Assembly: GCA_038049695.1 (NCBI GenBank)
Contig: CP142453.1
Span: 22,422,001-22,486,000 of the forward strand
Direction of reading: 5' to 3'
DNA length: 64,000 nucleotides
From: Cinnamomum chago
Taxonomy: Eukaryota; Streptophyta; Magnoliopsida; Laurales; Lauraceae
The position numbers and the translations under genes were made by a program. The notes below the pieces were generated by a model, which was not told the DNA's origin, made no database searches, and saw nothing but the letters and a program-made list of their open reading frames with translations. This document shows, in pieces, positions 47,701 through 58,744 of the stretch. Position 1 is the stretch's first letter; each line of letters starts with the position of its first letter.

Positions 47701-47993
47701 GTTACAATGTCCCCGGAGCCTTAAAACAGAATCTGAGACATGAATCTGCTTTTTCACAACCCAATCCATCAATCTTCTCAATACAATAAAAACCATAACC
47801 AGAAGAACACTTACACTGGGAAGCCACAGTCGGTCTCTTGCTTCCTTTTCCCCCATTAAGCTTACTTTGCATCCAATTCAGGATCTAAATTAAAACAACA
47901 GAAATCAACAAATAAATTAAAACAAAATGAAGAGGTTCTTAAACAAGATAAATGAAGCAATCAGCATCTCTTGTATCAAGTTCTTACCCTCAT
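41766..47993 (-). CDS. LAZY4: LAZY/DRO1-type gravitropism protein
   Basis: Five coding exons on the minus strand: 47993-47988 (6 nt, Met-Arg), 47884-47815, 46751-46216, 44301-44139 and 41785-41766 (20 nt). All are GT-AG; total 795 nt, 264 aa. Motifs in family order: ILNWMQSKLNG (3-13), FSDWPHAFLAIGTFGN (37-52), LPLDRFLNCPSSLEVDR (110-126), an acidic run (136-146), RSISFLLKKMFICHGG with SLRDPIPESRMEK (171-204), LLREILHKKI (205-214) and the C-terminal SKWVKTDSDFIVLEM (250-264). The last is the short CCL motif known to bind RLD proteins and steer PIN polarity. LAZY proteins act downstream of gravity sensing to set root and shoot angle. LPLDRFLNCPSSLEVDR favours the LAZY4/DRO1 branch; branch choice is less certain than family. 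Introns 3 (1.9 kb) and 4 (2.35 kb) are swollen by transposons. Confidence 0.92.
41875..42319 (+). mobile_element. TRIM-like non-autonomous LTR element in LAZY intron 4
   Basis: A 192 bp 3' LTR runs 42128-42319 (TGTTGGGGATGTGCAACC ... CCTTAACA). The internal region is only ~230 bp and starts with TGGTATCAGATC (41900-41911), a near match to the tRNA-Met-i primer site TGGTATCAGAGC. A purine tract GAGGGAAGGA precedes the 3' LTR. The 5' LTR is reduced to a diverged tail (GTGATGTTCAGAGGTAACA, compare GTGATGGTTCATAGTCCTTAACA). No gag-pol coding capacity. Orientation is opposite to the host gene. Confidence 0.72.
42320..44138 (-). other. Rest of LAZY intron 4
   Basis: Non-coding. Two similar ~60 bp stretches, ATTAAGTTTACTTAGCTAACC (about 42781) and ATTAAGTTTTCTTAGCTATCC (about 43007), look like remains of a repeated element. 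The latter's reverse strand reads ATGGTATTAGAACC, similar to an LTR edge next to a primer site. Confidence 0.4.
44583..46020. mobile_element. 1.44 kb hAT element in LAZY intron 3
   Basis: Left terminus CAGGGCCGGCCCTTAAGG and right terminus GAACCGGCCCTG are inverted. Flanking 8 bp sequences are TTTATCAT (44575-44582) and TTTATGAT (46021-46028), a target duplication with one change. It contains GGGCCC-rich sub-terminal parts and no intact transposase frame. A smaller nested inverted repeat (about 45805-45950, TTCAAGTGAGGGATTCCCTC against GAGGGAATCTCACTCTTGAA) resembles the one at 10670-10712. Confidence 0.8.
46752..47814 (-). other. LAZY intron 2
   Basis: Starts GTAAGT after exon 2 and ends TTATAG before exon 3. 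No mobile element with clear ends inside. Confidence 0.75.
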
Positions 47994-48107
47994 GTTACTG
48001 AATACCAAGATGTGAGCACCTGAGAATGTTAGAAACTGATTCGGTTCAATGAATGAATGGAAGAATGAAATCAAGGTCTGAAAGCCAATGGGAGGTTTTT
48101 GCAGAGT

Positions 48108-48114
48108 TAAATAG
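48108..48114 (-). promoter_or_regulatory. Putative LAZY TATA-like box
   Basis: CTCTATTTAAC on the minus strand, about 115 bp before the start codon. If used, the upstream in-frame ATG at 48158 is outside the transcript, which supports the Met-Arg start. Confidence 0.35.
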
Positions 48115-48426
48115 AGATGGGTATTGAATGGAATAGCAGGGCCAAGCAAGTAGTTCATGGTTCAAGTTCCTAAAGACGGCCTTTTGCCGGTCTACAAAGC
48201 CCTTCGATCCTATCACTTTAAGCCATTTTTCTAATGCATGTAAACATGTATTGATCTGTTATTCCCCAGTGCTATTATTTCTTGTTTTTTTTATTTGTTA
48301 TACGTAGGCTTGCTATTAATTATTCTTTTCTCTCTAGCATTTTAAAAGGTGCCCGGTGCTGCCATGGATGACCAGGCAGCTTTTGAGATCCAACCGGGGT
48401 TACGATATGCTAATTTGTTTCTCAAA

Positions 48427-48630
48427 ATCCCAACGGGTTGGCCAAGTGGTCAGGACCACGATTCTTCTCTCTTTCAGAGTTAGAAGTCTTGATATCGACC
48501 ACCGTTTCTGAGTCCACCAGTGCTACCACCTTGGGGCCACAATGGTATTTACCCGGCTTTCCTCTTGTCCAGAGGGATTAGTCCATCCCACAAAGGGTTG
48601 GGAACCCTCCAATAGCAAAAAAAAAAAAAA
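48427..48630 (+). mobile_element. SINE copy upstream of LAZY gene
   Basis: 3' part matches the 26103 SINE family (GGGATTAGTCCATCCCACAA, GGGTTGGGAACCCTCCAATA, poly-A) but the head has diverged or carries a short insert. It is flanked by the direct repeat GTTTCTCAAA (48417-48426, 48631-48640). It lies about 430 bp upstream of the LAZY start codon. Confidence 0.85.
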
Positions 48631-48640
48631 GTTTCTCAAA

Positions 48641-49534
48641 TCATCAAACGATAAGGCTAGGAGATTAGAACCATTTTCTACATTTACTAATCATCACTCT
48701 TTTAGGGCTACCTTTTTTTTTTTTTTTTTGCCTGAAAGGGCTATTTATTTGATACTCGGTCTATAGTCCATAGTCACAGTATGCATGTATGTATAATTAT
48801 TTCTTTTTCAACTCTAGAAGAAACTTGGCCTCCTATACTTACATACACTACATATATCTCTAATCAGCTGAACAATGGCCGGAGACCACTATTATTAGAT
48901 TATTAGTATAATGTATGTTACTATCGTGAAATATAACCAAAAGTAGTCGTCGATATATACAATTTTAATTTGTATGGCTCATGTTTGTCAATTCAACTTC
49001 TTTGTGCACATCCATCCTCAACAAATATAGATTTAGATGTGCCCCTTTTTTCATGAAAAAGTATATAAAGTAGAAAAAAATTCCATGTTACCGTAAAAGT
49101 CATGTTTGGTATGGTCATTTTATCATGAGGAAAAGGAGAAAAGGTAACTCCTTTTTTTTTTTTTTTTTTTTTTGTGAATTCAGGAAATACTGCTTCCCAT
49201 GGGGTTTTGGACTTGATTTTCTGTGAGACACACAGGACCTTTTATGTGAATTCGAATTTGCACAGGGTCATACAAATGAGCCCTTAAGTTTATGTTTAGC
49301 AACCAAATTCTCAGTGAAAAGATTTGTTTTATGTTCCACATAGTTGTGGAAAAACCAAGTTTGATAATTGTAAATCTCGACATTTTGAGCCAAGTGAAAT
49401 CTCATTTTTGAGTATTTTTAAGTCCAAATTCTCCACATAAGAATTGAGAATTGAGAATCCTCACTGTCGTTGACTTGTGCATTGTAATTAGTTTTTCCCA
49501 GCTATATGAATTGGTATATATATCCTAAGGGCTT
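48641..49534. other. Intergenic
   Basis: AT-rich with a long poly-T run at about 49151-49173. No gene seen. Confidence 0.45.
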
Positions 49535-49845
49535 GTTTGTATGTATAGTGAATTTAAGTATGGTGAGGTAAAGTATCAAATCAAGAGATAATATAAAATA
49601 AGGTGTTATGATGGTGTTTTATTTTTAGTTGTTTGGTTTGGAATCTTTTTTATTTTTTGTATATAAATGTGGAGTTTTTTTGTCTTTTAGTAGAGAAATG
49701 AGGTTGCTTTTTTTAATTTTTTTTTAAACATGAAGGAAATTTTGAAATTGTGTACTTTTGATATGACCTATTGTCTTTTCTTGTCTGAATAATGGAGGCT
49801 TTACCTCACCTCACTTCACTTCACCACACATCCAAACATGTCCTG
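49535..49845. mobile_element. MITE, family of 18.4 and 31.8 kb copies
   Basis: Best preserved copy: begins GCTTGTTTGTATGTATAGTG and ends CACACATCCAAACATGTCC, an imperfect inverted pair. It contains the family words TTTTATTTTTAGTTGTTTGG and TTGTCTGAATAATGGAGGC. About 310 bp, non-coding. Confidence 0.65.
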
Positions 49846-50136
49846 AGACAGCAAAGAATCCTCAGACAACTTATTTAGAAAAAAAAATCTAATATCCAAC
49901 TATTTTAGAAGTTTGTACATTTTCATGAATGGCCAAAGACAGCCTGCCCCTCTGAGATTTTATCTGGACCATTCATTTTGCCGATTTCCACTGCATGTCC
50001 AATCTGTGACCGTCAATTATAGGGTGGGGCCACTGGGTCTACTAGCATAAAATATTCTTCACGGCCTTTTACATTGAGGTGGTGCTGCAGTGCAGGTCCC
50101 AAAAAGTTGCGGCTGCCCGAACGGGCAGGTAGGGTT

Positions 50137-50230
50137 TAAAGAGGGCCCCACGGGTCACGAGGCATGGCCAATTTGCAAGTTCTAAAGAGGGCCCCACGGG
50201 TCACGAGGCATGGCCAATTTGCAAGTTCTA
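50137..50230. repeat. 46 bp tandem duplication
   Basis: AAAGAGGGCCCCACGGGTCA plus following sequence occurs twice head to tail, then a partial third. The unit sits between TAGGGTTTAAAGAGG and CCCCTCTAAGCCCTA, and outside these lie GGCTGCCCG and CGGGCAGCC, so the block may be a foldback element spanning about 50112-50375. Confidence 0.7.
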
Positions 50231-50375
50231 AAGAGGGCCCAAGGACTCAAGGAGGCATGTCTAAAAGCTGACAGTCCAACCTTCCTTCTCGTGGCTTTGT
50301 CGCTGACTGACCGGACCGCCCGCTGAATCTCTACCCACAAGCTTCGGGCAGCGGGCAGCCCCCTCTAAGCCCTAC

Positions 50376-51178
50376 CATAAGATCTTCATAATGTCCTCCT
50401 GTTTTTTTATTTTCCGGGGAATTCTCCACAACGTCCCATTTTAAAACTATTCAAATGTTTTTATATATAACTGGTGCAGGTGGCATGTGCTGATAAAAAA
50501 GTAATTAAAATTTTAATTAATTAAAGATATTTATAAATATTTAAAATGACCTAAATGTGAATTTCAAAACTAATCAGCATTGACAGTGGGCACCACAGAT
50601 TAATAAAAAATAAAAAATATGAAGTCGACTATGATCTATAAGTGGGCTTTAGATCTTTATAATTTGGATTTGGTATGAGGGTCCCCCAAATTAATCTACA
50701 TTAAAATTTAATACATACATATCCACTATCATAAAAGTCATTACCAACTTGATCTCTATATTACTCATCAATTTATAGGGCCCACTATCAAAGCCAAATA
50801 ATCTTTCTTCTTCTTTTTTCTTTTCTTGTTTGTTTAGTAATCTGTGGGACCCATTGAATGTAACGTGTGTATAAGAACATAAATCATGTGATAAGGTAGA
50901 GATTTTAGGGGTAGAGGGAGAATTTTTGGGGATTAATTAAGAGAAATCGTGGGTAGAAAGAGATATTATTAGAGTAAGTAAATGAAATTGATTAGAGAGG
51001 CATAGAGAGAGATTTTAGGGGAAATAAATGGAATAGATTAAAGAGAGGTGAGTTGGAGGTAGTAGAATTAGATGTAATGTTAGAAAGTTTAAAATTGAAT
51101 GAAAGGAATTTTAGGAGAGTTGAAGAAGATTTAAGACTTTTATTTGTGATGCCACGTGTCATTTTTTTGGGCTGCCCA
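50376..51178. other. Intergenic
   Basis: AT-rich with purine-rich sequence at 50890-51140. The open frame at 51053-51331 crosses a transposon border and is not a gene. Confidence 0.45.
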
Positions 51179-51186
51179 CATGGCAC

Positions 51187-52443
51187 TAGAGACGTCAAAT
51201 GGGCCGGGCCTGGCCGAACTAGTCAACAGGCCGTGGCCCGGTCAACGGCATGGCCCGTGAGGCTGGGCCCGCTAGGCCCACTAAGATTAGCCCGCCCAAA
51301 GATCTTTATTTTAACCCCCCAACATCCATAAAATGGTCATTTAAGGGGTATTTTGTGTCATTTTTCAATTTTACAAAGTCTATAAATACTCTAACCCTCC
51401 CATTCTTTTTCTTTTAATCAAAGTTTTATTTACCAAAAAAAAAAAAAAAATACAAAGGAAGTCAATCATTATATAACAGGTGGGCCCATTGTGACAAAAT
51501 CATTGTGGAAATTAGGTCCAAATAGAACACAAACTTCTCTGTGCAATTTTTATTTTGGCACTTACCAAACATCACTATTTGCCCATCGTGTATTAATACA
51601 GCTCATTTCCACACAGAAATGTGGAAATGATAATAACAATGAGAAACTTTATGGAAAAAATTGTAAACAAGGTAATAATATGCAAATAGCTGCTTTTAAA
51701 ACTAATGCATTTCTGTTGATTAAATTAAAAATATGAGAAACAAGGCTACAATCGTGGACATCTGGATCAACATTTAACTCGTGAACTTTCTTCACCACCT
51801 CCTCCTCAGATACTTTCTTTTATGAACCTGTCATCAACATCATCATCATGTAGGCTTGTCTGATTAACTAAGATTGGCTTTAAGAGTTCTATTATTAGAC
51901 TATAAGATATATTATTAGACCTTAGCTAGGAGCTGTTGGTTTTGATTTTGACCATCGATTATAATTTTGACCCACGGTTATATAACTACTCATGCGATTA
52001 CTTAAAAATTATGATAAATTATTCTAGCCCTAACCTAGCTTAATCTATTAATTTAGGGTCAGTTCGGCAGTGACTGACCCATAATCTTTGTGTTTGATTT
52101 TAGAGGCAAATTGAGGATCTTCCCATAGATTTTAAAGTACACACTTCCCAAGCATACACCTCCATCTCGTCCTTTACCTAAGTACACTACTTGGGGTCCC
52201 CTGACATGTGGGTGAGAAATGAGAAGTACTGCTTACTTTATTTTAAATTGTGAGGTAGAAATATGGCTAGGAATAATTAGGTGGACAATACATTGTCTCA
52301 CAATAGACCATAAGATATATATATTAAAAAAATGAAAAAATTTGAACAAGCTCGCTTGGCTCGGCCCATGGCGGGCCGTGCCAGGGTTTTTCCCTAGCGA
52401 GCCGAGGCTGGAGCTGGCCGTGTTGGCCTGTTTGACATCCCTA
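51187..52443. mobile_element. 1.26 kb hAT element with exact 8 bp target duplication
   Basis: Inverted termini TAGAGACGTCAAATGGGCC and (reverse) TAGGGATGTCAAACAGGCC, flanked by exact CATGGCAC repeats (51179-51186, 52444-52451). Sub-terminal regions are rich in GGCCCG/CGGGCC words. The interior shows no intact transposase, so the element is non-autonomous. Confidence 0.9.
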
Positions 52444-52587
52444 CATGGCACCCTTGAAAAAATAAAAAAAATTTGAGGATGCGCCACGTGTCACACTCTC
52501 GCGAAAAGGCTGCTGCTTTTATATATTTAATAAAGATATTTTCCGAGCAACCGCCCTTAAATCTGACATTTACAAGAAACAAGTGAA

Positions 52588-52890
52588 AAGTTTAAATATT
52601 TCTGGCCAAGATGTTTGTAAAATAATGGTGCGATATCGCATGATTTTAGGATATCACAGTTTGATGAAGTTTAAATATTTCTGGCCAAGATGTTTGTAAA
52701 ATAACGGTGCAATATCGCATGATTTTAGGATATCACAGTCTGATGTACGAGCTATCACAATCTTAGGATATCACAGTCTGATGTACGAGCTATCACAATC
52801 TTACTATCACAATCTTAGGATATCACAGTCTGATGTACAAGCTATCACAATCTTAGGATATCACAGGTTGATGTACGCGCTATCACGCGA
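52588..52890. repeat. Two-level tandem repeat, 79 bp and ~38 bp units
   Basis: A 79 bp unit starting AAGTTTAAATATTTCTGG is present at 52588-52666 and 52667-52745. Its 3' portion, containing TTAGGATATCACAGTCTGATG, then expands as ~38 bp units with TACGAGCTATCACAATC for about four more copies to 52890. Each unit contains GATATC or TATCAC half-sites. Confidence 0.85.
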
Positions 52891-53644
52891 CCTTAAGATA
52901 TACCCATGAACAGTTCTATGAGAAATACTTAAACTTCAACAATTTATTAGTAAATGTCATGACCATTGTACGGACAATATCCCTTAATAACACGACCCCC
53001 GTTCCCCATAAACAATAGTTACAAGTCCAAATTTGACACTAATCCGACTTTTCCTTATCATAGGATCAAAACCGTAAGAAAGTTATATCTCTAAAATAAT
53101 TAAGTTTTAGAGCTATAGATCAAAGGGTTAGAATGATCAAACGATCTTATGGAGTCTAAATTTTACACTTAGATCTCATATAAATCTTTCCATCCAATAG
53201 ACTTCTATGATCATCATGTATATCGATGGTTCTACTTAGATGGGCGTTTTCCTCCTAAAAAGTATCAGGTGCTCCTAGTGCTGCACCCGCCTTTTCATTT
53301 ATAAGAATGTGGACTTCGTGCGCTTCTAATTCACGAGATTAGATGATATCTTTATTAACTAATCACTGACGATTCAGACAAAATTTTAAGGTCCTAGAAA
53401 CATATAAAATCTAATTTTATGTCACAAACATAAGCAAGCACTTGCCCATTAATGTAATGTTTTTGAGGGGCCCCACAAGCCCAATTGTTGAACGGCTTCT
53501 AAAAAATTGTATGAAAAGATAAACCTAATCCTACAATATCAGATAATTACAAAAATGAGTGTCAGAGTTGAGTAATTATAAGAAATTATGAGTGCATATG
53601 CTTCAAAAACAAAAACAACTATCAAGTCTTTTTCTTTTTGTTTA
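52891..53644. other. Intergenic
   Basis: No gene or defined element. Confidence 0.45.
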
Positions 53645-53800
53645 TTTTGGTCACCTAGCTAAGGGGGCTAAAATTCAAGAGAGAGCCCACACACGAGAAG
53701 ACAGTCTGCACAAGTGGTTGGAAGGTGAGAAAGAAGCCTGCACAAGCGGCAAGAAAGCCTATAAGTGGGAAAATGTTGCATACCCAGGGTTTGAACCTTG
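53645..53800 (+). repeat. Dispersed repeat, three copies in window
   Basis: Shares an ordered set of words with 28308-28440 (GGGCTARAA, ACACACGAGAAGACAGTCT) and, inverted, with 34840-34930 (AAGAAAGCCTATA-AGTGG). It ends in ATACCCAGGGTTTGAACCTTGG, which has the look of a tRNA B-box region, so a SINE or tRNA-linked repeat is possible. Confidence 0.55.
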
Positions 53801-54059
53801 GACAACCAGGTAAGAATTGCCGACACTTATCAATGAGGTAAGTGGGATGTTCTCAAACATCATAAATAGTCTTAAAATCATCATAATGGCCTGATCGTTT
53901 CTTGTAATGGAATACATGGTAATGGTAATCCCAAGATTTCTACTTCTAAAATAGTTAAAATTTGAGAAACAAAAGTGAATTCTCAAAATGGACAGTCGAA
54001 TTATCTTCTCTCTACTGGAAAACCAATCAAAGGGAAGTGGAAAATGAATACATAAGACT

Positions 54060-54355
54060 AACATGAATTCTCTTCTAAAAGTGGCTAAAATTTAAGAAAT
54101 AAAAGTGAAATCTCATAAATGACCAAAGAATTAATGGAAATCAATCAAAGGATGATGGAAATGAATATCCAAACATTACCCTAGTAATTCAAATCCTTAG
54201 AAAGTGAGAGATGCATCTCTATCTCCACCTTATCTCCTTCACACCTCACCTCATATCTTTCACCATTTGCTTTTTTAATTATCTTCTGAATGAACTCTTT
54301 TGGCTATGAATTCATATGTATTCAATTCCTACATATTATATGCAAACAAATAGCT
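54060..54355. mobile_element. MITE, LHCA6-intron family
   Basis: Begins TGAATTCTCTTCTAAAAGTGGC and ends ATATTATATGCAAACAAATAGC. The interior words GGAAATGAATATCCAAACATT and ACCCTAGTAATTCAAAT match the MITE at 11716-12036. A partial copy precedes it (about 53935-54050). Confidence 0.55.
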
Positions 54356-54479
54356 TTATATATAATGAAAAAGTTATGTTATTTTACACTAAATCATACT
54401 AGAGCACAGGGCTTCTTGATGGTGGTTTAAATCATCCTGGGGGTTAACCTGATCCAAGTTTCTCATAACTGTGATTAGG

Positions 54480-55870
54480 CAGGCCCAAATCCAACTTCTT
54501 GGGCTGTGATGAGAACCTAAAAGATACATTTTAGGCCCCTTAATGAGGACTTGGTTATACCTTAGAAAGAGATTAATTAGATTAATTATGTTATTTTATT
54601 GTTTGTAGGTATTACAAATGCAAGGAGAGAAATTCATAGCTAAAATGGAAGAAATCACAAAGCATGACAAAGAAGGAGTTGCAAGTAAGAAAGATTGCCA
54701 ACTATGGGAGGAGACTCAAATAAGAAAGCAAAGCAAGAGTCCAAACATGCCTTGGATCTCCAACATGGGTCCCACTCATCCCATAGCATGCCAACATGGA
54801 AGGTCTTCTAATTGAACCATGATTCCCTGAATTTTCAGAGGCAGCAACTTGAAATGGTCATAACTCTCAACTCGAGTGTCGGATTCGTGAAATCTACGTA
54901 CCGTTGGAAAGCTCTTTTCGAGTAGATATCCGTGGAGTCCAAGATTGTGTAAATCAGAGCTATATTGAGGGAGATATGACCTCGCGAAGTTCGCTGTGAT
55001 GACCAGTGGGCCCGGACCCGACGGGAATCCATCTCCTACCCGAATTAAAGATCCTTTTTCACCCCAAAACTTATATATAGGAGCCCTAACTCGTTTTTGG
55101 GGATATTCACACTTTGGGAGAAGGTCTGGAGCAAGGTTTTGGAGCGTTTGGAAGCGGAGCCATGGCGATTTCATCAGAGATTCATCGCCAATCGTCTTCC
55201 ATGAGTAACTAACTCCCCATCTTAGGGTTGTGATGAAACCTTAGTGTTTGTGTTTATGGCAATGTGTAGGTTCTAGGGTTTTATGTTAAATGCTTTACTT
55301 ATATGACAAGATGCTAGTCCATTGATTGGATTTTTATGAATGCAATATTTCTTTTGGTATTTTATTCTTGTAGTTTGGAATACCAAGTCATATGAGTATG
55401 ATGCTTGAATGAATGTGTTTGTTAGATCTAGGATAATCTATGCCATAGAGATAGGTTATGCCCCGATTTGCATCCACTATCCCTTTTTGGTGACTCTGTG
55501 AAGGTTTGTAACCAGAACGAGTCTGGAAAGCATTGACAATGAAACCCTAGACCTATATTCGTCATTGCACAAGGCTTTGGTGGATTCATACCCTAAGCCT
55601 TTTCTATAATTGAATCAACCCCTATCTTTTACTTTGTTAATTTAGAAATCGTTAATTTGTTAATCAAAACCACTCAGCCCATTACTTCGTTTTCCAATAG
55701 AATTAGTTTAGGAATTTAGGAAACAGCGCAACTTAGCCTTTTTGTCCCAGTGGATACGATACTCGGTTAACGTCTTTGCTTCTTCAAGCAGAGATAATAG
55801 CGGAGAATAATTAATAATTGCAACCCTATTCTAGGATTGACCAGGCTGTTGTCAATTTTCCATGCAGTTC
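54480..55870 (+). mobile_element. Probable solo LTR of a Ty3-gypsy element
   Basis: Long non-coding stretch with features common in long LTRs of the Tat/Ogre kind: a TTATATATAGGAGCCC TATA box near 55068, a leader reading CATGAGTAACTAACTCC near 55199, and TCCCAGTGGATACGATACTCGG near 55745. I could not define exact ends, a primer site or coding sequence. Identification rests on overall resemblance. Confidence 0.45.
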
Positions 55871-56450
55871 TTAACAACAAATTCTTGAGTAATATTATAA
55901 GGTGCCCACGTATGATTTATATAAGTTTTTCACACATCTTCTTGATTTTGTAATTAGCATTGCTCCTAGTTTTACATGGTTTTGTACATTTTTCACTATC
56001 AAATCTTCATAATATATACTTCAAATATTAATGACAAAAAAGAGCTAACAATTAGTTAATTGAATTGGCATTGCTAGTCCAAACTGATTCACTCTCGTAC
56101 ACTTCCTGATTGTCATGCATCTGAAGATTGTTGGCAGTTTCTTTAGTGGCTCATTCTCAAGTGCCTTCAACAGAGGCCAGGTGAGTCCGGACTAAATCCA
56201 GCCTGTGAGGCAGCCCTGAAACCTGGCTGTAAAGCTATTCAATCAGAAGGGAAAAAAAACAAAAAAAAAAAGGAAGTGGGTCCCACAAGAAGGACGCACG
56301 TGATTGCATTGAATTGTGTCGTCCACATGGGATTGAGTGATTGCATTGAAAATAAGTGGGTCCCAGTTGGGTCAGTCCCGGCGACTGCCAAAACGTGATC
56401 TCTTTGGTGATTGGGTCGATCTGCGTTTTCTACGGCGAATCCCGCTCCTC
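55871..56450. other. Intergenic
   Basis: Nothing recognised apart from a short poly-A run near 56255. Confidence 0.45.
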
Positions 56451-56454
56451 TCTC

Positions 56455-56578
56455 TGTCTTTCTCGCTCAAACGTGCTATCTCTCTTTCTCTCGCTCAAAC
56501 CTGCCAAGATCATAAAAAACGTCCGGATCTCTCTTTCTCTCGCTCAAACGTGCCAAGATCATAAAAAAGTCCAGATCC
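56455..56578. repeat. ~52 bp tandem duplication
   Basis: TCTCTTTCTCTCGCTCAAAC with following CTGCCAAGATCATAAAAAA is duplicated head to tail, with a third truncated unit before it. This makes overlapping open frames with repeated peptides that are not a gene. Confidence 0.8.
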
Positions 56579-56688
56579 CTTGATAGCCTCCCACAAGCTT
56601 CCCTAGAGCAATATCTGAGATGCATGGAGCTTTAATGTGGTGCTCACTAATAAAAATCCTTACTCAAAATTAATTTGTTGTTGACTTT

Positions 56689-56866
56689 TTTTTTTTTTTT
56701 TTTGATAACGTAGGGTTCCAGCCCTTTGGACAAAAATAATCCATATGGACCCAGGAGAGAAAGCCGGATAAAATTCCCTTGTGGCCTCAGTGTGGTAGAG
56801 CAGTTTCGTACCCACAACTTCTGGGTGCAAACCGTAGTCCTAAACCAACTGAGCTACCCCTTGAGG
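56689..56866 (-). mobile_element. SINE with 19 bp target duplication
   Basis: Reverse-strand copy of the 26103 family: poly-T at the left, the tRNA-like head (reverse of TAGCTCAGTTGG) at the right. Flanked by exact TTAATTTGTTGTTGACTTT (56670-56688, 56867-56885). Confidence 0.93.
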
Positions 56867-56899
56867 TTAATTTGTTGTTGACTTTAACATTATGTATTT

Positions 56900-57430
56900 A
56901 ATAAGAGCTGATTCTGACGGGTCAGGTCTAAGTGACCCAATTCATATTGACCTGGGACCAAAACTCATGACCCGATAAGGTCCAGGCCCAACCCATGAGC
57001 CTGGTCACGTCATCACAGCACACCCGGAAGTTAGAATTAGTAAACCCTTATCCCTATTTATGCTACTAAGTCCTACGGAGAAGATCCTATCTACCTCGTC
57101 CGCCGAGGGCAATTCGAAGACTCGCCAGAATAGAGCGCCCGTTGCTGAAGAGTTGTCCCCATCTGTTAGGTAAAGACTATAAATCAAAGAGCCCCACCGA
57201 CACTTGGGGGGCAAGTAACATCGATCCATGCTTACACATTTCTTGTATCCTCCTAACCTGTAATCTCTACACATCGGAGAAGTAAAATCACTGGCAATCT
57301 CTGTCCTTCTGGAGTGGACGTAGGTCACATTGACCGAACCACTATAAATTCTCTATCTCCTCTTTAATTTTCAAATTAATCACTCATTACTTGACCGGTG
57401 GTGCCCGAAAACACTTTTTGGCATCATCAG
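56900..57430 (+). mobile_element. Probable LTR or solo LTR
   Basis: Contains a TATA box (GACTATAAATC at 57174), a downstream GTGGACGTAGGTCACATTGA block near 57313 followed by CCGAACCACTATAAATTC, and ends near TTTTTGGCATCATCA. These are typical of the R/U5 region of plant LTR retroelements. No pol coding follows, so it is solo or truncated; the left edge is not defined. Confidence 0.5.
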
Positions 57431-58538
57431 ATTCCACAATAAGATATAATACATAGTTGTTAACGTGATAGGCAGAAACTTAGCATTATTAATCGGCTGC
57501 ATTATCAATCATATGCTCAATTGTACTTATATTGTAGGACCATCTCTTATTGAAATAAAAGTTGAGATATATCATTAGTTGGTCTTGAACTCAGTTGGTG
57601 AGACTCGTGATGGAGTTTCACGCATCCCAATCAAGGTAGGAAAACTCTCCAAGTTGGCTCTTGACTTTCTTGAGTTATCTTGTTTTGTCGAAGGACCAAG
57701 TAAAAAATAAGGGAGGCTCAGCCGAATCACCTCATTTCAATAAGTCATTTGACTCATTTTCATCTGAACCATTTGATAGGTAGATATGGTTTTATCTAAT
57801 TACTGTTTATTTATTAAGTGATTATGCATGAGGTTTGGAGTTATCCATCTAAAAATAATTACTAGAATGCAATTTGAGACTTATATTTGATCTTTTACCT
57901 TCATAGACTATAACAAATTATAAAATATATCGTATTTTTTCTTTTATTTTTCTTATTATAGTATTTTTCTTACATATATAAATTTATAAATTTGAATTGA
58001 TTATTATAAATGCATGTAAATAAATATTTATTTATCGTTTATAAGCATCTAATCTATTTTTAAATTTATTTAAAAAAAAAACTTGACTCTATTTGAGTCA
58101 AATCTTTTGCATTGGATGAGTCAAGTTTGGGTCATGAGTTTTCCGAAGTTATCCCAATTGTGGTTGGAAAACTCTCCGAGTTGACTTTTGACTCTCCTAA
58201 ATAATCTTGTTTTGATGAAGGACCGGGTCATATATATGGGAAACTTGGCCGAGTTATCTCTTTTTGATTAGCTATTTGCATTCTTAACCATTTGATACGT
58301 AGATTTAATTTTAAACCATTGATGCTTATTTTTAAGTACTTATGCATAAGGTTGGAGCAAATAATCTAAAAATGATGGCTGGAATATAATCTGAAGATTA
58401 CATTTGATATTTTACATTCGATGTTTGGACTAACAAATTATGTGATATGCAATATTTTTTTTTTGTAGTACTTTTCTTTCACATAAAAAATATATTAATT
58501 CGAATTGAGTACAATGAATGCATGTAAATAAATAAATG

Positions 58539-58690
58539 TATAACTCTGAGGGGTAGATCATTTGACTTAAGACCACGGTTTGCATCCAGAGGTTGTGGGT
58601 TTGAAACTGCACTACCACACTGAGTCATAGGGGAATTTTACCCGGCTTTTTCTCTTGGGCCGGAAGGCCGGTATTATTTTGGTGCAAAGG
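58539..58690 (+). mobile_element. Older SINE copy
   Basis: Matches the 26103 family through the head (GGGGTAGATCATTTGACT, B-box GGTTTGAAACTGC) and middle, but the 3' end has decayed and is followed by an AT run instead of poly-A. Confidence 0.8.
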
Positions 58691-58707
58691 GCTGGGATAC
58701 CCCGCAT

Positions 58708-58712
<5 letters not shown>

Positions 58713-58742
<30 letters not shown>
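58713..58742. repeat. (AT)n microsatellite
   Basis: Uninterrupted AT run directly after the SINE 3' end. Confidence 0.9.

Positions 58743-58744
<2 letters not shown>

Noticed and set aside
47976..48158. In-frame upstream ATG that would extend the LAZY N-terminus by 55 residues.
   Set aside because: The family starts at the short MxILNWMQ-type leader, and a TATA-like element lies downstream of the upstream ATG.
56337..56583. Two overlapping 75-codon frames with repeated LSLAQTCQDHKK-type peptides.
   Set aside because: Produced by a ~52 bp tandem duplication; no family similarity.
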